A DNA stretch of 64,000 nt, from the NCBI RefSeq assembly GCF_024753205.1, contig NZ_JANUGZ010000004.1, forward strand, positions 62,001 to 126,000. Reading direction: 5' to 3'. Origin of the DNA: Massilia aurea. Its GTDB lineage: Bacteria; Pseudomonadota; Gammaproteobacteria; Burkholderiales; Burkholderiaceae_D. The notes under the pieces are model-generated. The model searched no databases. It was not told where the DNA came from and worked only from the letters and a program-made list of their open reading frames with translations. Below, one piece after another: positions 31,901 to 42,498 of this stretch (positions within the stretch are counted from its first letter, which is position 1; the number at the start of each line of letters is the position of its first letter). A program made the position numbers and the translations under genes.

Positions 31901-34900
31901 TTACTCCGCCAGCGGCGCAAAGATCGCCTGCAGGTCCTCCTGCGTCAATGCCATTTTCTGCGACTCGCCTTCGGACAGGATCGAGTGCGCCAGCTCCGAC
32001 TTCTTCTGCTGCAGCAGCTGGATCTTTTCTTCCAGCGTGCCCTTGGCAATCAGCTTGTAGACGAACACCGGCTTGTCCTGCCCGATGCGCCAGGCGCGGT
32101 CGGTCGCCTGGTTCTCGGCTGCCGGATTCCACCACGGGTCGTAGTGGATGACGGTGTCGGCCGCGGTCAGGTTCAACCCGACACCGCCCGCTTTCAGGCT
32201 GATCAGGAAGATCGGCACCGCGCCCTGCTGGAATGCGGCCACCTGCGCCGAGCGGTCGCGCGTCTCGCCGGTGAGCAGCGCATACGGGATCTTGCGCAGC
32301 GCGAGTTCTTCTTCGATCAGCGCCAGCATGCTGGTGAACTGCGAGAACACGAGAATCTTGCGGCCTTCGCCCAGCAGGTCTTCCACCATCTGCATCAGGT
32401 CGGTCAATTTGGCCGACACTGCCGCTGTGTTCTTTTTGGATGGCATCGACTTGACCAGGCGCGGATCGCAGCACACCTGGCGCAGCTTGAGCAGCGCCTC
32501 GAGAATCACGATCTGGCTGCGCGCCACGCCCTTGCGATCGATCTCGTCACGCACTTTCTTGTCCATCGCCAGGCGCACCGTTTCGTACAGATCGCGCTGC
32601 GGGCCGGAGAGCTCGATGCGGCGCACCATCTCGGTCTTTTGCGGCAGCTCTTTGGCGACATTGTCCTTCGTGCGGCGCAGCAGGAACGGCCGGATGCGGC
32701 GATTGAGCAGCGTGCGGCGCACCGGATCGTCCTGGCGCTCGATCGGATGACGGAACTGGGTGTTGAAGGTCTTTTCGTCGCCCAGCAGACCTGGAATCAG
32801 GAAGTGGAACTGCGACCACAGCTCGCCCAGATGGTTCTCGAGCGGTGTGCCCGACAGGCACAGGCGGTGGCTGGCGTCGAGCGAGCCGGCCGTCTGCGCT
32901 GCCTTGGAACGGGTGTTCTTGATGTAGTGCGATTCGTCCAGGATCACCAGGTGATAGTGGTGCTTGCGCAGTTCTTCTTCGTCGCGCGGCAGCAGCGCGT
33001 AGGTGGTAAGCACGATGTCGGCGCCGTCGATCTGGTCGAACGACTCCATGCGCTCCTTGCCCTGCAACAGCAGCACTTTCAGGCTCGGGGCAAAGCGCGC
33101 GGCTTCGTCGAACCAGTTGGCCATCAGGCTCGTTGGCGCGATCACCAGCGCGGGACTGGTCAAGCGGCCCGCTTCTTTTTCGACCAGGATGTGCGCCAGC
33201 GTCTGCACCGTTTTGCCCAGGCCCATATCGTCGGCCAGGATGCCGCCCAGGTCATACTCGCGCAGGAACTGCATCCACGCCAGGCCATCGAGCTGGTAGT
33301 CGCGCAAGGTAGCCTGCAGGCCGGCCGGCGCCTCGACTTTTTTCACGGCGCCGAACTGGCTCAGTTTGCGGCCGGTCTCGCGCAGGCGCTCGCCGCCGGT
33401 CCATTGCAGGTCGACGCCGCGCGCCAGCTCTTCGAGCCGCGCCGCATCGAGCGTCGACAGGCGCAGGCGCGCCTTGATCTTGTCGTTGAAATACAGCTCG
33501 CCCAGCGTGGCCAGGATGGGCTTGAGGCGGCCCCACGGCAGCGCCACGCGCTCGCCATCGGGCAGCACGGCCAGCATCTGGTCGGACTCGGCGTGCGCGG
33601 CGAGCACGCTCGGATCGAATTCGAGCGGCGCGCTGCGAATCAGCTGCACCAGCACCGGCAGCAGTGGCACGCGCTTCTTGGCCACCACGATCCCCAGCTC
33701 CAGCTCGAACCAGGCATTGCCTGCTTCCGCCGGCTCGTCGATGTCGGCATACCAGTCTTCGACCGGCACCACGTCGTAGCGGTACTTGGGCGATTTCTGC
33801 AGGTGCCAGCCAGCGTCGGACAGCGCGTCGACCGACTGCTCGGCAAAGCGCAACCAGTGCGCCTGGCTCTCGAGCTGCAGCGCGCCGGCCATCACGTTCA
33901 GCGGCGCCGTCGCCGGCTTGCGGAAACCGATCTCGCCCAGTTTATCGAGCGCGTCGCTCTCGAGCTTGGGGTCGCGCTCGATGATTTCGGTGAGGTCGCC
34001 CACCTGACGCACGACGCGCTGCGACGGGTCGAACGAGACGCGCTGGCCGTCGTAATCAAAAGCCAGCACGGCGAAGTCCTGCCAGCGCGCGGCGCTGCCG
34101 TCGGCCAGCTGCACCGCATCGAGCAGCAGGTGGGGTATTGGTTTGACATCATTACGCAGGCGCTGCGTGAGCGGCTGCGGCAGCGGCATCAGTTGCTGCA
34201 GGCCGTGCGCGAGCAGCAGTTGCGAAACGCGTTTTTTATCGGTGCCGGTGAGCGTGGGCGCCTGCGCCACGAGCGCCTGCAGTTCGGCCAGCGAAATGTC
34301 GATGCCGCCGCGATTGAGGTCGAGCGGCCCGCACGACAGATTGTCGATGTACCACGGCGGATCGGTCGGCAGCATGTAGTCGATCTGGTCGGCGGCGCTG
34401 TGCGCGGCCGCGCCGCCCACGGGTTCGACCGACCAGCCGAGTTTGGCGACGCGGCCTTCGTCGCGCCAGGCCAGGCTGGCCAGCCGGGTCGGGCCGCCCT
34501 GCAGTGGGTAGACCAGACCGCCGGCCATGTCGGCCCACGAGTTCGCCCACAGCAGCTTGCCCTGTTCGAGCAGCATCTGCAGCAGGATCGCGCCGACCTT
34601 GCCTTTCGGTTCGGTGGCGCTGGTGCCTTGCGCCGACCCGCTGCGCATGGCGATGAAAAAGCGCACCAGGTCGATGTCGTCGCCTTCGAGATACGCAGGC
34701 GGCGCCGACAGGAGCGAAAAGACTTCGCTGACGGGACTGGCCGCAGCCACGTCGCCATTGGGCCGCAGGCGCGCCTTGCACAGGCACAGCGCCACGTGGC
34801 GCCCGCCGCTGGTGGGCGCCATCACGTAGACGAACTTGTACTGCGCTGCCTTGGGGTCGACCACTTCGTCGGTCAGCTTCGGCTGCGGATGCGCAGCTGC

Positions 34901-35014
34901 TTCGACCCGCTGCAACCAGCTCACGACCGGCGCCGGCAGGGCCGGAGAACGTGCGGGCGTGCGGGCTGCGGGTGCGTCGCTGGCTTTCTCGCGAAGATAA
35001 TCGACTGTTGTCAT
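31901..35014 (-). CDS. SNF2-family ATP-dependent helicase (second copy)
   Basis: This 1037-residue SNF2/RapA-type ATPase is the second in this window. The first ~560 residues are a poorly conserved region with no clear signature. The ATPase core starts near LRDYQLDGLAWMQFLREYDLGG, with Walker A DDMGLGKT, box II as DESH (VILDESHYIKN), the SGTPLENHLGELWSQF segment, and the C-terminal lobe with LKAGGVGLNLTAAD and TDRAWRIGQDKPV. I chose ATG 35014 (MTTVDYLREKASDAP); the open frame to 35179 runs through the intergenic palindrome. The role is probably nucleoprotein remodelling. It is divergent from tex and has a striking inverted repeat 52 bases upstream. Confidence 0.9.
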   Translation of the reverse strand: MTTVDYLREKASDAPAARTPARSPALPAPVVSWLQRVEAAAHPQPKLTDEVVDPKAAQYKFVYVMAPTSGGRHVALCLCKARLRPNGDVAAASPVSEVFSLLSAPPAYLEGDDIDLVRFFIAMRSGSAQGTSATEPKGKVGAILLQMLLEQGKLLWANSWADMAGGLVYPLQGGPTRLASLAWRDEGRVAKLGWSVEPVGGAAAHSAADQIDYMLPTDPPWYIDNLSCGPLDLNRGGIDISLAELQALVAQAPTLTGTDKKRVSQLLLAHGLQQLMPLPQPLTQRLRNDVKPIPHLLLDAVQLADGSAARWQDFAVLAFDYDGQRVSFDPSQRVVRQVGDLTEIIERDPKLESDALDKLGEIGFRKPATAPLNVMAGALQLESQAHWLRFAEQSVDALSDAGWHLQKSPKYRYDVVPVEDWYADIDEPAEAGNAWFELELGIVVAKKRVPLLPVLVQLIRSAPLEFDPSVLAAHAESDQMLAVLPDGERVALPWGRLKPILATLGELYFNDKIKARLRLSTLDAARLEELARGVDLQWTGGERLRETGRKLSQFGAVKKVEAPAGLQATLRDYQLDGLAWMQFLREYDLGGILADDMGLGKTVQTLAHILVEKEAGRLTSPALVIAPTSLMANWFDEAARFAPSLKVLLLQGKERMESFDQIDGADIVLTTYALLPRDEEELRKHHYHLVILDESHYIKNTRSKAAQTAGSLDASHRLCLSGTPLENHLGELWSQFHFLIPGLLGDEKTFNTQFRHPIERQDDPVRRTLLNRRIRPFLLRRTKDNVAKELPQKTEMVRRIELSGPQRDLYETVRLAMDKKVRDEIDRKGVARSQIVILEALLKLRQVCCDPRLVKSMPSKKNTAAVSAKLTDLMQMVEDLLGEGRKILVFSQFTSMLALIEEELALRKIPYALLTGETRDRSAQVAAFQQGAVPIFLISLKAGGVGLNLTAADTVIHYDPWWNPAAENQATDRAWRIGQDKPVFVYKLIAKGTLEEKIQLLQQKKSELAHSILSEGESQKMALTQEDLQAIFAPLAE

Positions 35015-35065
35015 TGGGTCTCGTGGCAGGGTATTAAAAACGGCAATAACGACTATTATCTCGCA

Positions 35066-35090
35066 TACGAACACTTCCGATTTGTTCGTA
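35066..35090. promoter_or_regulatory. Operator-like inverted repeat TACGAACA-N9-TGTTCGTA
   Basis: Perfect 8-bp arms separated by nine bases lie 52 bases upstream of the SNF2 start and about 160 bases upstream of tex, in an otherwise unremarkable divergent gap. The geometry (long arms with a 9-base spacer) resembles repressor operators such as CIRCE, but the sequence is different. No regulator can be named. Confidence 0.5.
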
Positions 35091-35248
35091 ATCGCACCTT
35101 GCAGACAAATGGTGCGCGCACGCAACGCGTGTGTCTTCTGCCAACCGACTGTTCTCTCATGTTCGACTGACGCTGTCAAGACTGGCGTATCGGCGCTGTT
35201 TGCGTATCATTGGCCGCTTGGTCCACGATCCCCGCTTCGCCACTGCCT

Positions 35249-37600
<2,352 letters not shown>

Positions 37601-37610
37601 CGGGCAGCCG

Positions 37611-38060
37611 ATGCTGCGGGTCGTCCACGTCGATCCCGATCACGCCGACGCACGGCGCGTTGTTGCGCAGCTCGATGCGGCGCTGTCTGCAATCACCGGC
37701 GAAAGCGGCGCAGCCTCGTTCGATCCAGAGGATTGCCGGGGTGCAGGCGCCTGCTTCGTGCTGGCCTACGACGCCGACGGCAGCGCAGTCGGCTGCGGCG
37801 CCGTGCGCGCGCTCGCGGGCGACATCGGGGAACTCAAACGGATGTATGCGCGGCCTGGCAGCGGGGCCGGCGCGCACGTGCTGGCGGCACTCGAGCGGCA
37901 CGCCGCAGCATGCGGCTACCGCCAGTTATGGCTGTCGACGCGGCGCGTGAATGCGCGCGCGGTGGCGTTCTACGAACGGCACGGTTATGTGCAGGTGGCA
38001 CCCTACGGCCGGTATGTCGGCCGCGCGGCATCGGTCTGTCTCGGCCGGCGCCTGCCCTGA
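37611..38060 (+). CDS. GNAT-family N-acetyltransferase
   Basis: This 149-residue acetyltransferase of the GNAT fold shows GCGAVRAL (beta 4), the acetyl-CoA pyrophosphate loop region ARPGSGAGAHVLAALERHA, and LSTRRVNARAVAFYERHGYVQV with the typical FYxxxGF-like element. The start at 37611 (MLRVVHVDPD) lies ten bases after the tex stop, so the two may be co-transcribed. The substrate is unknown. Confidence 0.85.
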   Translation: MLRVVHVDPDHADARRVVAQLDAALSAITGESGAASFDPEDCRGAGACFVLAYDADGSAVGCGAVRALAGDIGELKRMYARPGSGAGAHVLAALERHAAACGYRQLWLSTRRVNARAVAFYERHGYVQVAPYGRYVGRAASVCLGRRLP

Positions 38061-38070
38061 CGCCGTTGCT

Positions 38071-38355
38071 TCAGCTGTGCTTGATCAGGATGCCGATCAG
38101 GTACACGCCCAGGCAGCCAAACCCGATCAGCAGCATCTTGTGCTGCGGGATGGCCGGCGCGCCCGTCTTCTTGATGTGCATTGCATCGCGCACCAGCAGC
38201 AGCGCGTAGATCAGCGCGGCGAGTCCCGACAGGATGTCGCCCGGGCTCGGGCGCGTGAACCCCGTATAGATATTGAGGATGCCGGGAATGCCCAGCAGGG
38301 CGGCGATCACGAGGTTCGCGTTCGGCGATGGTACGCGGCGGCGGGGTTGCTGCAT
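38071..38355 (-). CDS. Small inner-membrane protein (paralogue of 38448-38753)
   Basis: This is a 94-residue hypothetical protein with three predicted membrane segments (LVIAALLGIPGILNIY, ILSGLAALIYALLLV, MLLIGFGCLGVYLIGILI). The ATG at 38355 has GGAG eight bases upstream, which decides the start over the longer open frame to 38589. It shares a VxAALLGxPxL element and a C-terminal LIGFxCxG-x6-LIK element with the neighbouring upstream gene. I do not recognise a named family. Confidence 0.7.
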   Translation of the reverse strand: MQQPRRRVPSPNANLVIAALLGIPGILNIYTGFTRPSPGDILSGLAALIYALLLVRDAMHIKKTGAPAIPQHKMLLIGFGCLGVYLIGILIKHS

Positions 38356-38447
38356 CGGGTGCTCCGGTGGATGGTGACAAACGGCGCGATCATACCGCAA
38401 TGCCGGGCGCAGGCACTGACGCATGCATTGACGCAGCGGCCAGGGGC

Positions 38448-38753
38448 TCAGGCGAACAGGGTCGTGTTGCGCAGCACGAGCTTGATCAGGAAGCAGCCGG
38501 CGAAGGCGCCAAAGCAGATGAAGCCGATCAGCGTGACGCGCGGCGAGGTCAGCAGAGCCAGCCGGCCGGCGCGCCGCTGCAGCGCGCACCAGGCCAGGAA
38601 CAACGCCATCATCAACGGGCCGATCTGGACGAAGACCTCGACCGCGCGGCCGCTTCTCAAGGCATTGGCGCCGTCATACAGTGCTGGCAAGCCCAGCAGC
38701 GCGGCAAAAACCCACAGGGCCGCGATGGGCAAGGTAGCGAACGTGTTCTTCAT
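38448..38753 (-). CDS. Small inner-membrane protein (paralogue of 38071-38355)
   Basis: This is a 101-residue hypothetical protein (MKNTFATLPIAAL start) with three membrane segments. In-frame ATGs at 38768 and 38783 are alternatives. It shares VFAALLGLPAL and LIGFICFGAFAGCFLIK with the downstream small membrane protein at matching positions, which points to an old tandem duplication. The two genes are co-directional, about 90 bases apart. No function is recognised. Confidence 0.65.
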   Translation of the reverse strand: MKNTFATLPIAALWVFAALLGLPALYDGANALRSGRAVEVFVQIGPLMMALFLAWCALQRRAGRLALLTSPRVTLIGFICFGAFAGCFLIKLVLRNTTLFA

Positions 38754-38879
38754 CGTGTTTCCCGTCATCTTGAACCGGGGCATGATACCGCAGCGCCGTG
38801 ATGGTCACCGATGCCGTCCACGTCGAATTCTTATAGAATGGCGCCATCTACCCATTCCTCTCCAAAAGGCACACATCAA

Positions 38880-39194
38880 ATGAGCGACGTTCAAACCTGG
38901 ATCAAAGACACCGTGACCTCGACCCCGGTCGTGCTGTTCATGAAAGGCACTGCCCAGTTCCCACAGTGCGGCTTTTCCGGCCGTGCCATCCAGCTGCTGA
39001 AAGCGTGTGGCGTCGACAACGTCGCCACCGTGAACGTGCTGGACGACGCTGAAGTGCGTCAGGGCATCAAGGACTACTCGAACTGGCCAACCGTGCCGCA
39101 GCTGTACGTGAACGGCGAGTTCATCGGCGGCACCGACATCATGAACGAGATGTACGAATCCGGCGAACTGCAGACCCTGCTGAAAAACGGCTGA
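38880..39194 (+). CDS. grxD: Monothiol glutaredoxin, Grx4/GrxD family
   Basis: This 104-residue CGFS-type monothiol glutaredoxin binds a [2Fe-2S] cluster with glutathione and works with BolA-family proteins in iron-sulfur trafficking. The active site is CGFS at residues 30-33 after [10 protein letters not shown]. It also has the conserved [20 protein letters not shown] glutathione-binding region. The start is ATG 38880 ([10 protein letters not shown]). It lies five bases upstream of ubiX. A candidate BolA partner is encoded at 15685-15921. Confidence 0.95.
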   Translation: MSDVQTWIKDTVTSTPVVLFMKGTAQFPQCGFSGRAIQLLKACGVDNVATVNVLDDAEVRQGIKDYSNWPTVPQLYVNGEFIGGTDIMNEMYESGELQTLLKNG

Positions 39195-39198
39195 TTGC

Positions 39199-39801
39199 AT
39201 GACTGAGCGCCCGCGCCGTATTGTTGTCGCCCTCACCGGCGCGACCGGCGCAACCTATGGCGTGCAGCTGCTCAAGCGGCTGCACGCAACGCCTGGCATC
39301 GAAAGCCACCTGATCATCTCCGATGCCGCCACGCTGACCCTGCACCAGGAACTCGGCCTGCAGCGCCGGGACGTCGAAGCGCTGGCCCACGTCGTACACC
39401 GCAACCGCGATATTGGCGCGTCCATCGCGAGCGGGTCGTACCAGGTCGATGGCATGGTCGTCGCGCCCTGCTCGATGAAAACCCTGGCCGCCGTGGCCCA
39501 CGGTTTCTCGGACAACCTCGTCACACGCGCTGCCGACGTGATCCTCAAGGAACGCCGGCGCCTGGTGCTGATGGTGCGCGAAACCCCGTTCAATCTGGCC
39601 CACTTGCGCAATATGACGTCGGTGACCGAAATGGGCGGCATCATCTTCCCGCCATTGCCGAGCTTTTACCACCGGCCTGCGACGATTGCGGACATGGTCG
39701 AGCACACGGTGGACCGTGTCGTGGACTTGCTGGGGATAGAAAATTCCCACGCCGCGCGCTGGGGCGGCATGAAAGCAGAACAGAACGACGTGGCAGGATG
39801 A
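39199..39801 (+). CDS. ubiX: Flavin prenyltransferase UbiX
   Basis: UbiX makes the prenylated FMN cofactor used by the UbiD decarboxylase in ubiquinone synthesis. The 200-residue flavoprotein shows the N-terminal ALTGATGATYGVQLL, the IASGSYQVDGMVVAPCSMKTLAAVAHG core and the RRRLVLMVRETPFNLAHLRNM motif with its catalytic residues. It follows grxD by five bases, so they are probably one transcript. No ubiD is seen here. Confidence 0.95.
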   Translation: MTERPRRIVVALTGATGATYGVQLLKRLHATPGIESHLIISDAATLTLHQELGLQRRDVEALAHVVHRNRDIGASIASGSYQVDGMVVAPCSMKTLAAVAHGFSDNLVTRAADVILKERRRLVLMVRETPFNLAHLRNMTSVTEMGGIIFPPLPSFYHRPATIADMVEHTVDRVVDLLGIENSHAARWGGMKAEQNDVAG

Positions 39802-39806
39802 ACCAG

Positions 39807-39828
39807 CATGCCGGCTCGCGCCGGCATG
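39807..39828. terminator. Hairpin between ubiX and the convergent small gene
   Basis: A 9-bp perfect stem (CATGCCGGC / GCCGGCATG) with a TCGC loop begins six bases after the ubiX stop and eight bases beyond the stop of the convergent 57-codon gene. No strong T-run follows. Confidence 0.6.
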
Positions 39829-39835
39829 GGTTGTC

Positions 39836-40009
39836 TCAGCGTTTGTCGTCGTAACGGTTGTCTTCTGACTTTTTCAAGTCACGCGCTTCTTCGAGCATTC
39901 GCCGCCGGGCGTTGCGTTCTCGCATCAGTTCAGCATGACGCGCTGCCGTCATCGGCGGCACCGTCATCAAATCCTTGAGCTGGGCGGTATTGGCGTAGTT
40001 GTTTCGCAT
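39836..40009 (-). CDS. 57-residue charged helical hypothetical protein
   Basis: This short open frame begins MRNNYANTAQLKDLMTVPPM and ends KKSEDNRYDDKR. A GGAG lies about 11 bases before the ATG. The composition is rich in Arg, Glu, Asp and Lys, with a predicted helix from about residue 22 to 48 (AARHAELMRERNARRRMLEEA). There are no cysteines, signal peptide or membrane segment. It lies downstream of the XRE-like regulator gene on the same strand, 138 bases away. Codon use and the clean terminator hairpin support a real gene; no function is recognised. Confidence 0.55.
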   Translation of the reverse strand: MRNNYANTAQLKDLMTVPPMTAARHAELMRERNARRRMLEEARDLKKSEDNRYDDKR

Positions 40010-40147
40010 GCGTCAGCTGCTCCTGGTGAACCTGAATCGGTGGCGGAAACCGCTGCCACCTGCTCAGATTATGGACCAGACCAGCCCATTTGTACTGTTC
40101 TGCACGACAAAAGTGCAAACCAGCAATAACGCTACTGCGATCGATGT

Positions 40148-40561
40148 TTACTTCGCGTCCGGCTTCGTGTGATTCACACGCACCAGCATGCGAATGAATT
40201 CGCGCGCCAGCTGGCGGTGGTGCTCATCGAGGCGCTGCAGGTCGGCGATCAGCTTGACGTCAGCCGATTCAAAGCGCGCACTGGCAGCACCGGCCTCGCC
40301 CGCAGCCTGCTCGGCGCCGCCGAAACGCAACCAGTCGGCAGGCACGCCCAGCCACTGGGCGATCATGCGCAATTTTTCCTGGGTTGGAATGGCTTCGCCG
40401 ACCAGCCACTTGCGGGCGGCATGGACCGTGATCGGACGGCCTTCAAAGCGGATATTAAATTCTCGCGCCAGACGCGTAGGGCTGTCGGGTGAGTAGTGAG
40501 CATTCTTTAGCGCATGTTGGAGGCGTTCACTGAAGCTCTCCCGTTCGTTGGTTGAATTCAT
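40148..40561 (-). CDS. XRE-like helix-turn-helix regulator
   Basis: This 137-residue predicted DNA-binding protein has a helix-turn-helix of the Cro/C1 type in its N-terminal half. It begins near RLAREFNIRFEGRPITVHAARKWLVGEAIPTQEKLRMIAQWLGVPADWLRFG, in which an APxxxWLxG-like segment replaces the more usual form. The C-terminal part (FESADVKLIADLQRLDEHHRQLAREFIRML) is helical and may dimerise. The upstream 263-bp gap is AT-rich and presumably holds its own promoter. Targets are unknown. Confidence 0.8.
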   Translation of the reverse strand: MNSTNERESFSERLQHALKNAHYSPDSPTRLAREFNIRFEGRPITVHAARKWLVGEAIPTQEKLRMIAQWLGVPADWLRFGGAEQAAGEAGAASARFESADVKLIADLQRLDEHHRQLAREFIRMLVRVNHTKPDAK

Positions 40562-40824
40562 TGCGGTACTTGTTGTTGGACAAAGGAAGGCTCTTCCAGA
40601 CGAGAAACCTTATGTTTACACTATACAACTAAAAAGTAACAAACATGTGGTTTTTCAATAGTTTTTACATGCGATTTGCCTTATTCCCAACAGCAATTCT
40701 CACGCGAACGGTTGGCATGTAAAAGTGTCTGATCGAGAATGAAACAACTACGTACCAGTACTTAGAACAGTTCGGGAGAATGCCCGTGCTGCTCAATATG
40801 TATCCGATGGTGACATATCCGATG

Positions 40825-41889
40825 TTAGTTTCGTGTGAAAACTATCACCCCATCAGGATTTATTGCCCGGGTCAATTGACCGTCATACCAAAGCTGGTGC
40901 AAGTGCGCGAGCGCTTCACCCAGCGCAAAGCTGAGCTGGTGGGCATCGAGCGAACGCCGGAACATGATGGGCACGATCTCGGCGGCTGAGCGGGGAATGG
41001 CGCAGGCAGCGAGTACTTCGGCCAGCCGGTCGACATGGTGCTCGCGCAACTGCCGGATGCGCGTGTGCAGCCCGCGAAACGGCTTGCCGTGGGACGGCAG
41101 CACCAGCACGTCATCTGGCAGGTCGGCGAACTTGCCCAGCGAGTCCAGATACAGTTGCAATGGGTTGCCATCGGGCTCCACGGCAAACACCGAGACATTC
41201 GTCGAGATACGCGGCAAGACCATGTCGCCGGACACCAGGATGTTCAGGTTCGGGCAGTACAACGATGCGTGTTCCGGCGAGTGACCAAAGCCGGTGATCA
41301 CACGCCACAATTGGCCCCCAATTGTGACATCTTGCTTGTCCTGCAACCGGGTATAAGCCAGCGGCACGCTCGGCACCAGTGACGGATAGTAGTTGCGACG
41401 GCTGCCCATCTGGTCCAGCATCGCCGCATCGCGCAAGCCGTGACGCGCGAAATGCGGGATGGCCGACGGGCCGTCCACACCCGGCAGCGCCGCTGCCATC
41501 ATGCGCATGAAGCCGAACTCGCCCGTCGTGGTCCAGAACGGCGCAGCGAAGCGCTCGCACAACCAGCCAGCGAGTCCGACATGATCGGGGTGGCAGTGCG
41601 TGGCAATGACCCGTACCAGCGGCTGCCCGGCCAGCCCTTCTGCCAGCAGCTGTTCCCACGCGGCGCGGGTAGTGTCGGTCCCGGCGCCGGTGTCGATGAG
41701 GCTCCAGCCGGTGCGCATCGCACCGCCCTGGTCGACGGCATCCTGCAGCAGCCACAGATTGACGTGGTCCAGCGCAAATGGCAGCGGCATGCGGGCCCAG
41801 CGCAGGCCGGGGACGATGTCGACCACTGCCCCCGGTGCAGGAATCGTCTCGCCAAACGCGTAAGACAGTTGGGACTCAAGCGCATTCAT
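40825..41889 (-). CDS. Metallo-beta-lactamase-fold hydrolase, divergent from liuR
   Basis: This 354-residue MBL-superfamily hydrolase has the metal motif THCHPDHVGLAGWL, further ligands around GFGHSPEHASLYCP and SGDMVLPRIS, and the PSHGKPFRGLHTR stretch toward the C terminus, in a glyoxalase II-like arrangement. It starts at ATG 41889 with GGAAAG seven bases upstream. It diverges from the MerR regulator gene, and the shared 133-bp gap holds a LiuR-type palindrome, so it is probably part of the same regulon. It may hydrolyse a thioester such as an acyl-CoA or acylglutathione; this is inference. Confidence 0.87.
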   Translation of the reverse strand: MNALESQLSYAFGETIPAPGAVVDIVPGLRWARMPLPFALDHVNLWLLQDAVDQGGAMRTGWSLIDTGAGTDTTRAAWEQLLAEGLAGQPLVRVIATHCHPDHVGLAGWLCERFAAPFWTTTGEFGFMRMMAAALPGVDGPSAIPHFARHGLRDAAMLDQMGSRRNYYPSLVPSVPLAYTRLQDKQDVTIGGQLWRVITGFGHSPEHASLYCPNLNILVSGDMVLPRISTNVSVFAVEPDGNPLQLYLDSLGKFADLPDDVLVLPSHGKPFRGLHTRIRQLREHHVDRLAEVLAACAIPRSAAEIVPIMFRRSLDAHQLSFALGEALAHLHQLWYDGQLTRAINPDGVIVFTRN

Positions 41890-41948
41890 GCAAATCTTTC
41901 CTTTTCTGGGGGAACGGTGGGCGCGCTACAATACGACGCAACGTCAAT

Positions 41949-41962
41949 TTACGTTAACGGAA
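41949..41962. promoter_or_regulatory. LiuR-type operator, copy 1
   Basis: TTACGTTAACGGAA matches the perfect palindrome at 42500-42513 except for one base. It lies between the divergent MBL hydrolase gene and the MerR gene. On the minus strand a possible -35 (TTAACG) inside it and -10 (TATTGT, 41928-41933) have an 18-bp spacer. Autoregulation of the regulator is expected. Confidence 0.7.
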
Positions 41963-42022
41963 GTTACTGCTTGTTTCGATTTTACGCGATTTTTAGTTGT
42001 TTCCCAACCGCTACAAAACCTC

Positions 42023-42439
42023 ATGCCGACTACTTATACCATCGCCGAACTGGCGCGCGAATTCGATATCACTGCACGGGCCATCCGTTTCTATGAAGAC
42101 CAGGGGCTGCTCAGTCCGAAGCGCGAAGGCGTGGGCGGCCGCAACCGTGTCTACACGCCACGCGACCGGACCCGCCTGAAACTGACCCTGCGCGGCAAGC
42201 GCCTGGGTTTGACGCTGTCCGAGATAAAGAGCATCGTCGACATGTACGAGTCACCAAAAGACACGCAGGCCCAAATCGACCGCTTCCTCGCCGTGCTGGG
42301 CCAGCAGCGCGTGACGCTCGAACAGCAGCGCGCCGATATCGAGATGGCGCTGGAAGAAATCGTTGCCCACGAAGACGAATGCCGCCGCCTGCTTGGCGGT
42401 AATCACGGCGACGGTGAAGCCGGCCGCGACGCTGCCTGA
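42023..42439 (+). CDS. liuR: MerR-family regulator, LiuR type
   Basis: This 138-residue MerR-family transcriptional regulator resembles LiuR, which in proteobacteria represses branched-chain amino-acid (leucine/isovalerate) catabolism genes. The N-terminal winged helix is YTIAELAREFDITARAIRFYEDQGLL, followed by RNRVYTPRDRTRLKLTLRGKRLGLTLSEI and a coiled-coil dimer helix (VLGQQRVTLEQQRADIEMALEEI). No metal-binding cysteines of the MerR metal class are present; the lone Cys is near the end (DECRRLL). The ATG at 42023 is chosen; the open frame to 41888 overlaps the operator. A terminator follows directly. Confidence 0.85.
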   Translation: MPTTYTIAELAREFDITARAIRFYEDQGLLSPKREGVGGRNRVYTPRDRTRLKLTLRGKRLGLTLSEIKSIVDMYESPKDTQAQIDRFLAVLGQQRVTLEQQRADIEMALEEIVAHEDECRRLLGGNHGDGEAGRDAA

Positions 42440-42456
42440 GTCTCCAGGCGAACGGG

Positions 42457-42483
42457 CGCTGACAACTTGTCGGCGCTTTTTTT
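42457..42483 (+). terminator. Rho-independent terminator after liuR
   Basis: An 8-bp stem (GCGCTGAC / GTCGGCGC, one wobble pair) with a 5-base loop is followed by T6 (42478-42483). It separates liuR from the downstream catabolic genes, which therefore need their own promoter. Confidence 0.88.
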
Positions 42484-42498
42484 GCCTGCTGTTTGACG

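Noticed and set aside
31985-35170. A 1061-codon open frame antisense to the second SNF2 gene
   Set aside because: Same explanation: the SNF2 gene shows all helicase motifs, while the antisense translation has no recognisable motif and an atypical composition.
39836-40561. XRE-like regulator plus 57-codon gene as a toxin-antitoxin pair
   Set aside because: The genes are 138 bases apart, whereas toxin-antitoxin genes normally overlap or nearly touch, and the small protein has no toxin-like fold signature. The pairing stays a weak possibility only.
40562-40824. Possible promoter or small gene in the AT-rich gap upstream of the XRE-like gene
   Set aside because: The minus-strand TATAGT (40620-40625) has no acceptable -35 at normal spacing, and no credible open frame is present, so I could not support a specific feature.
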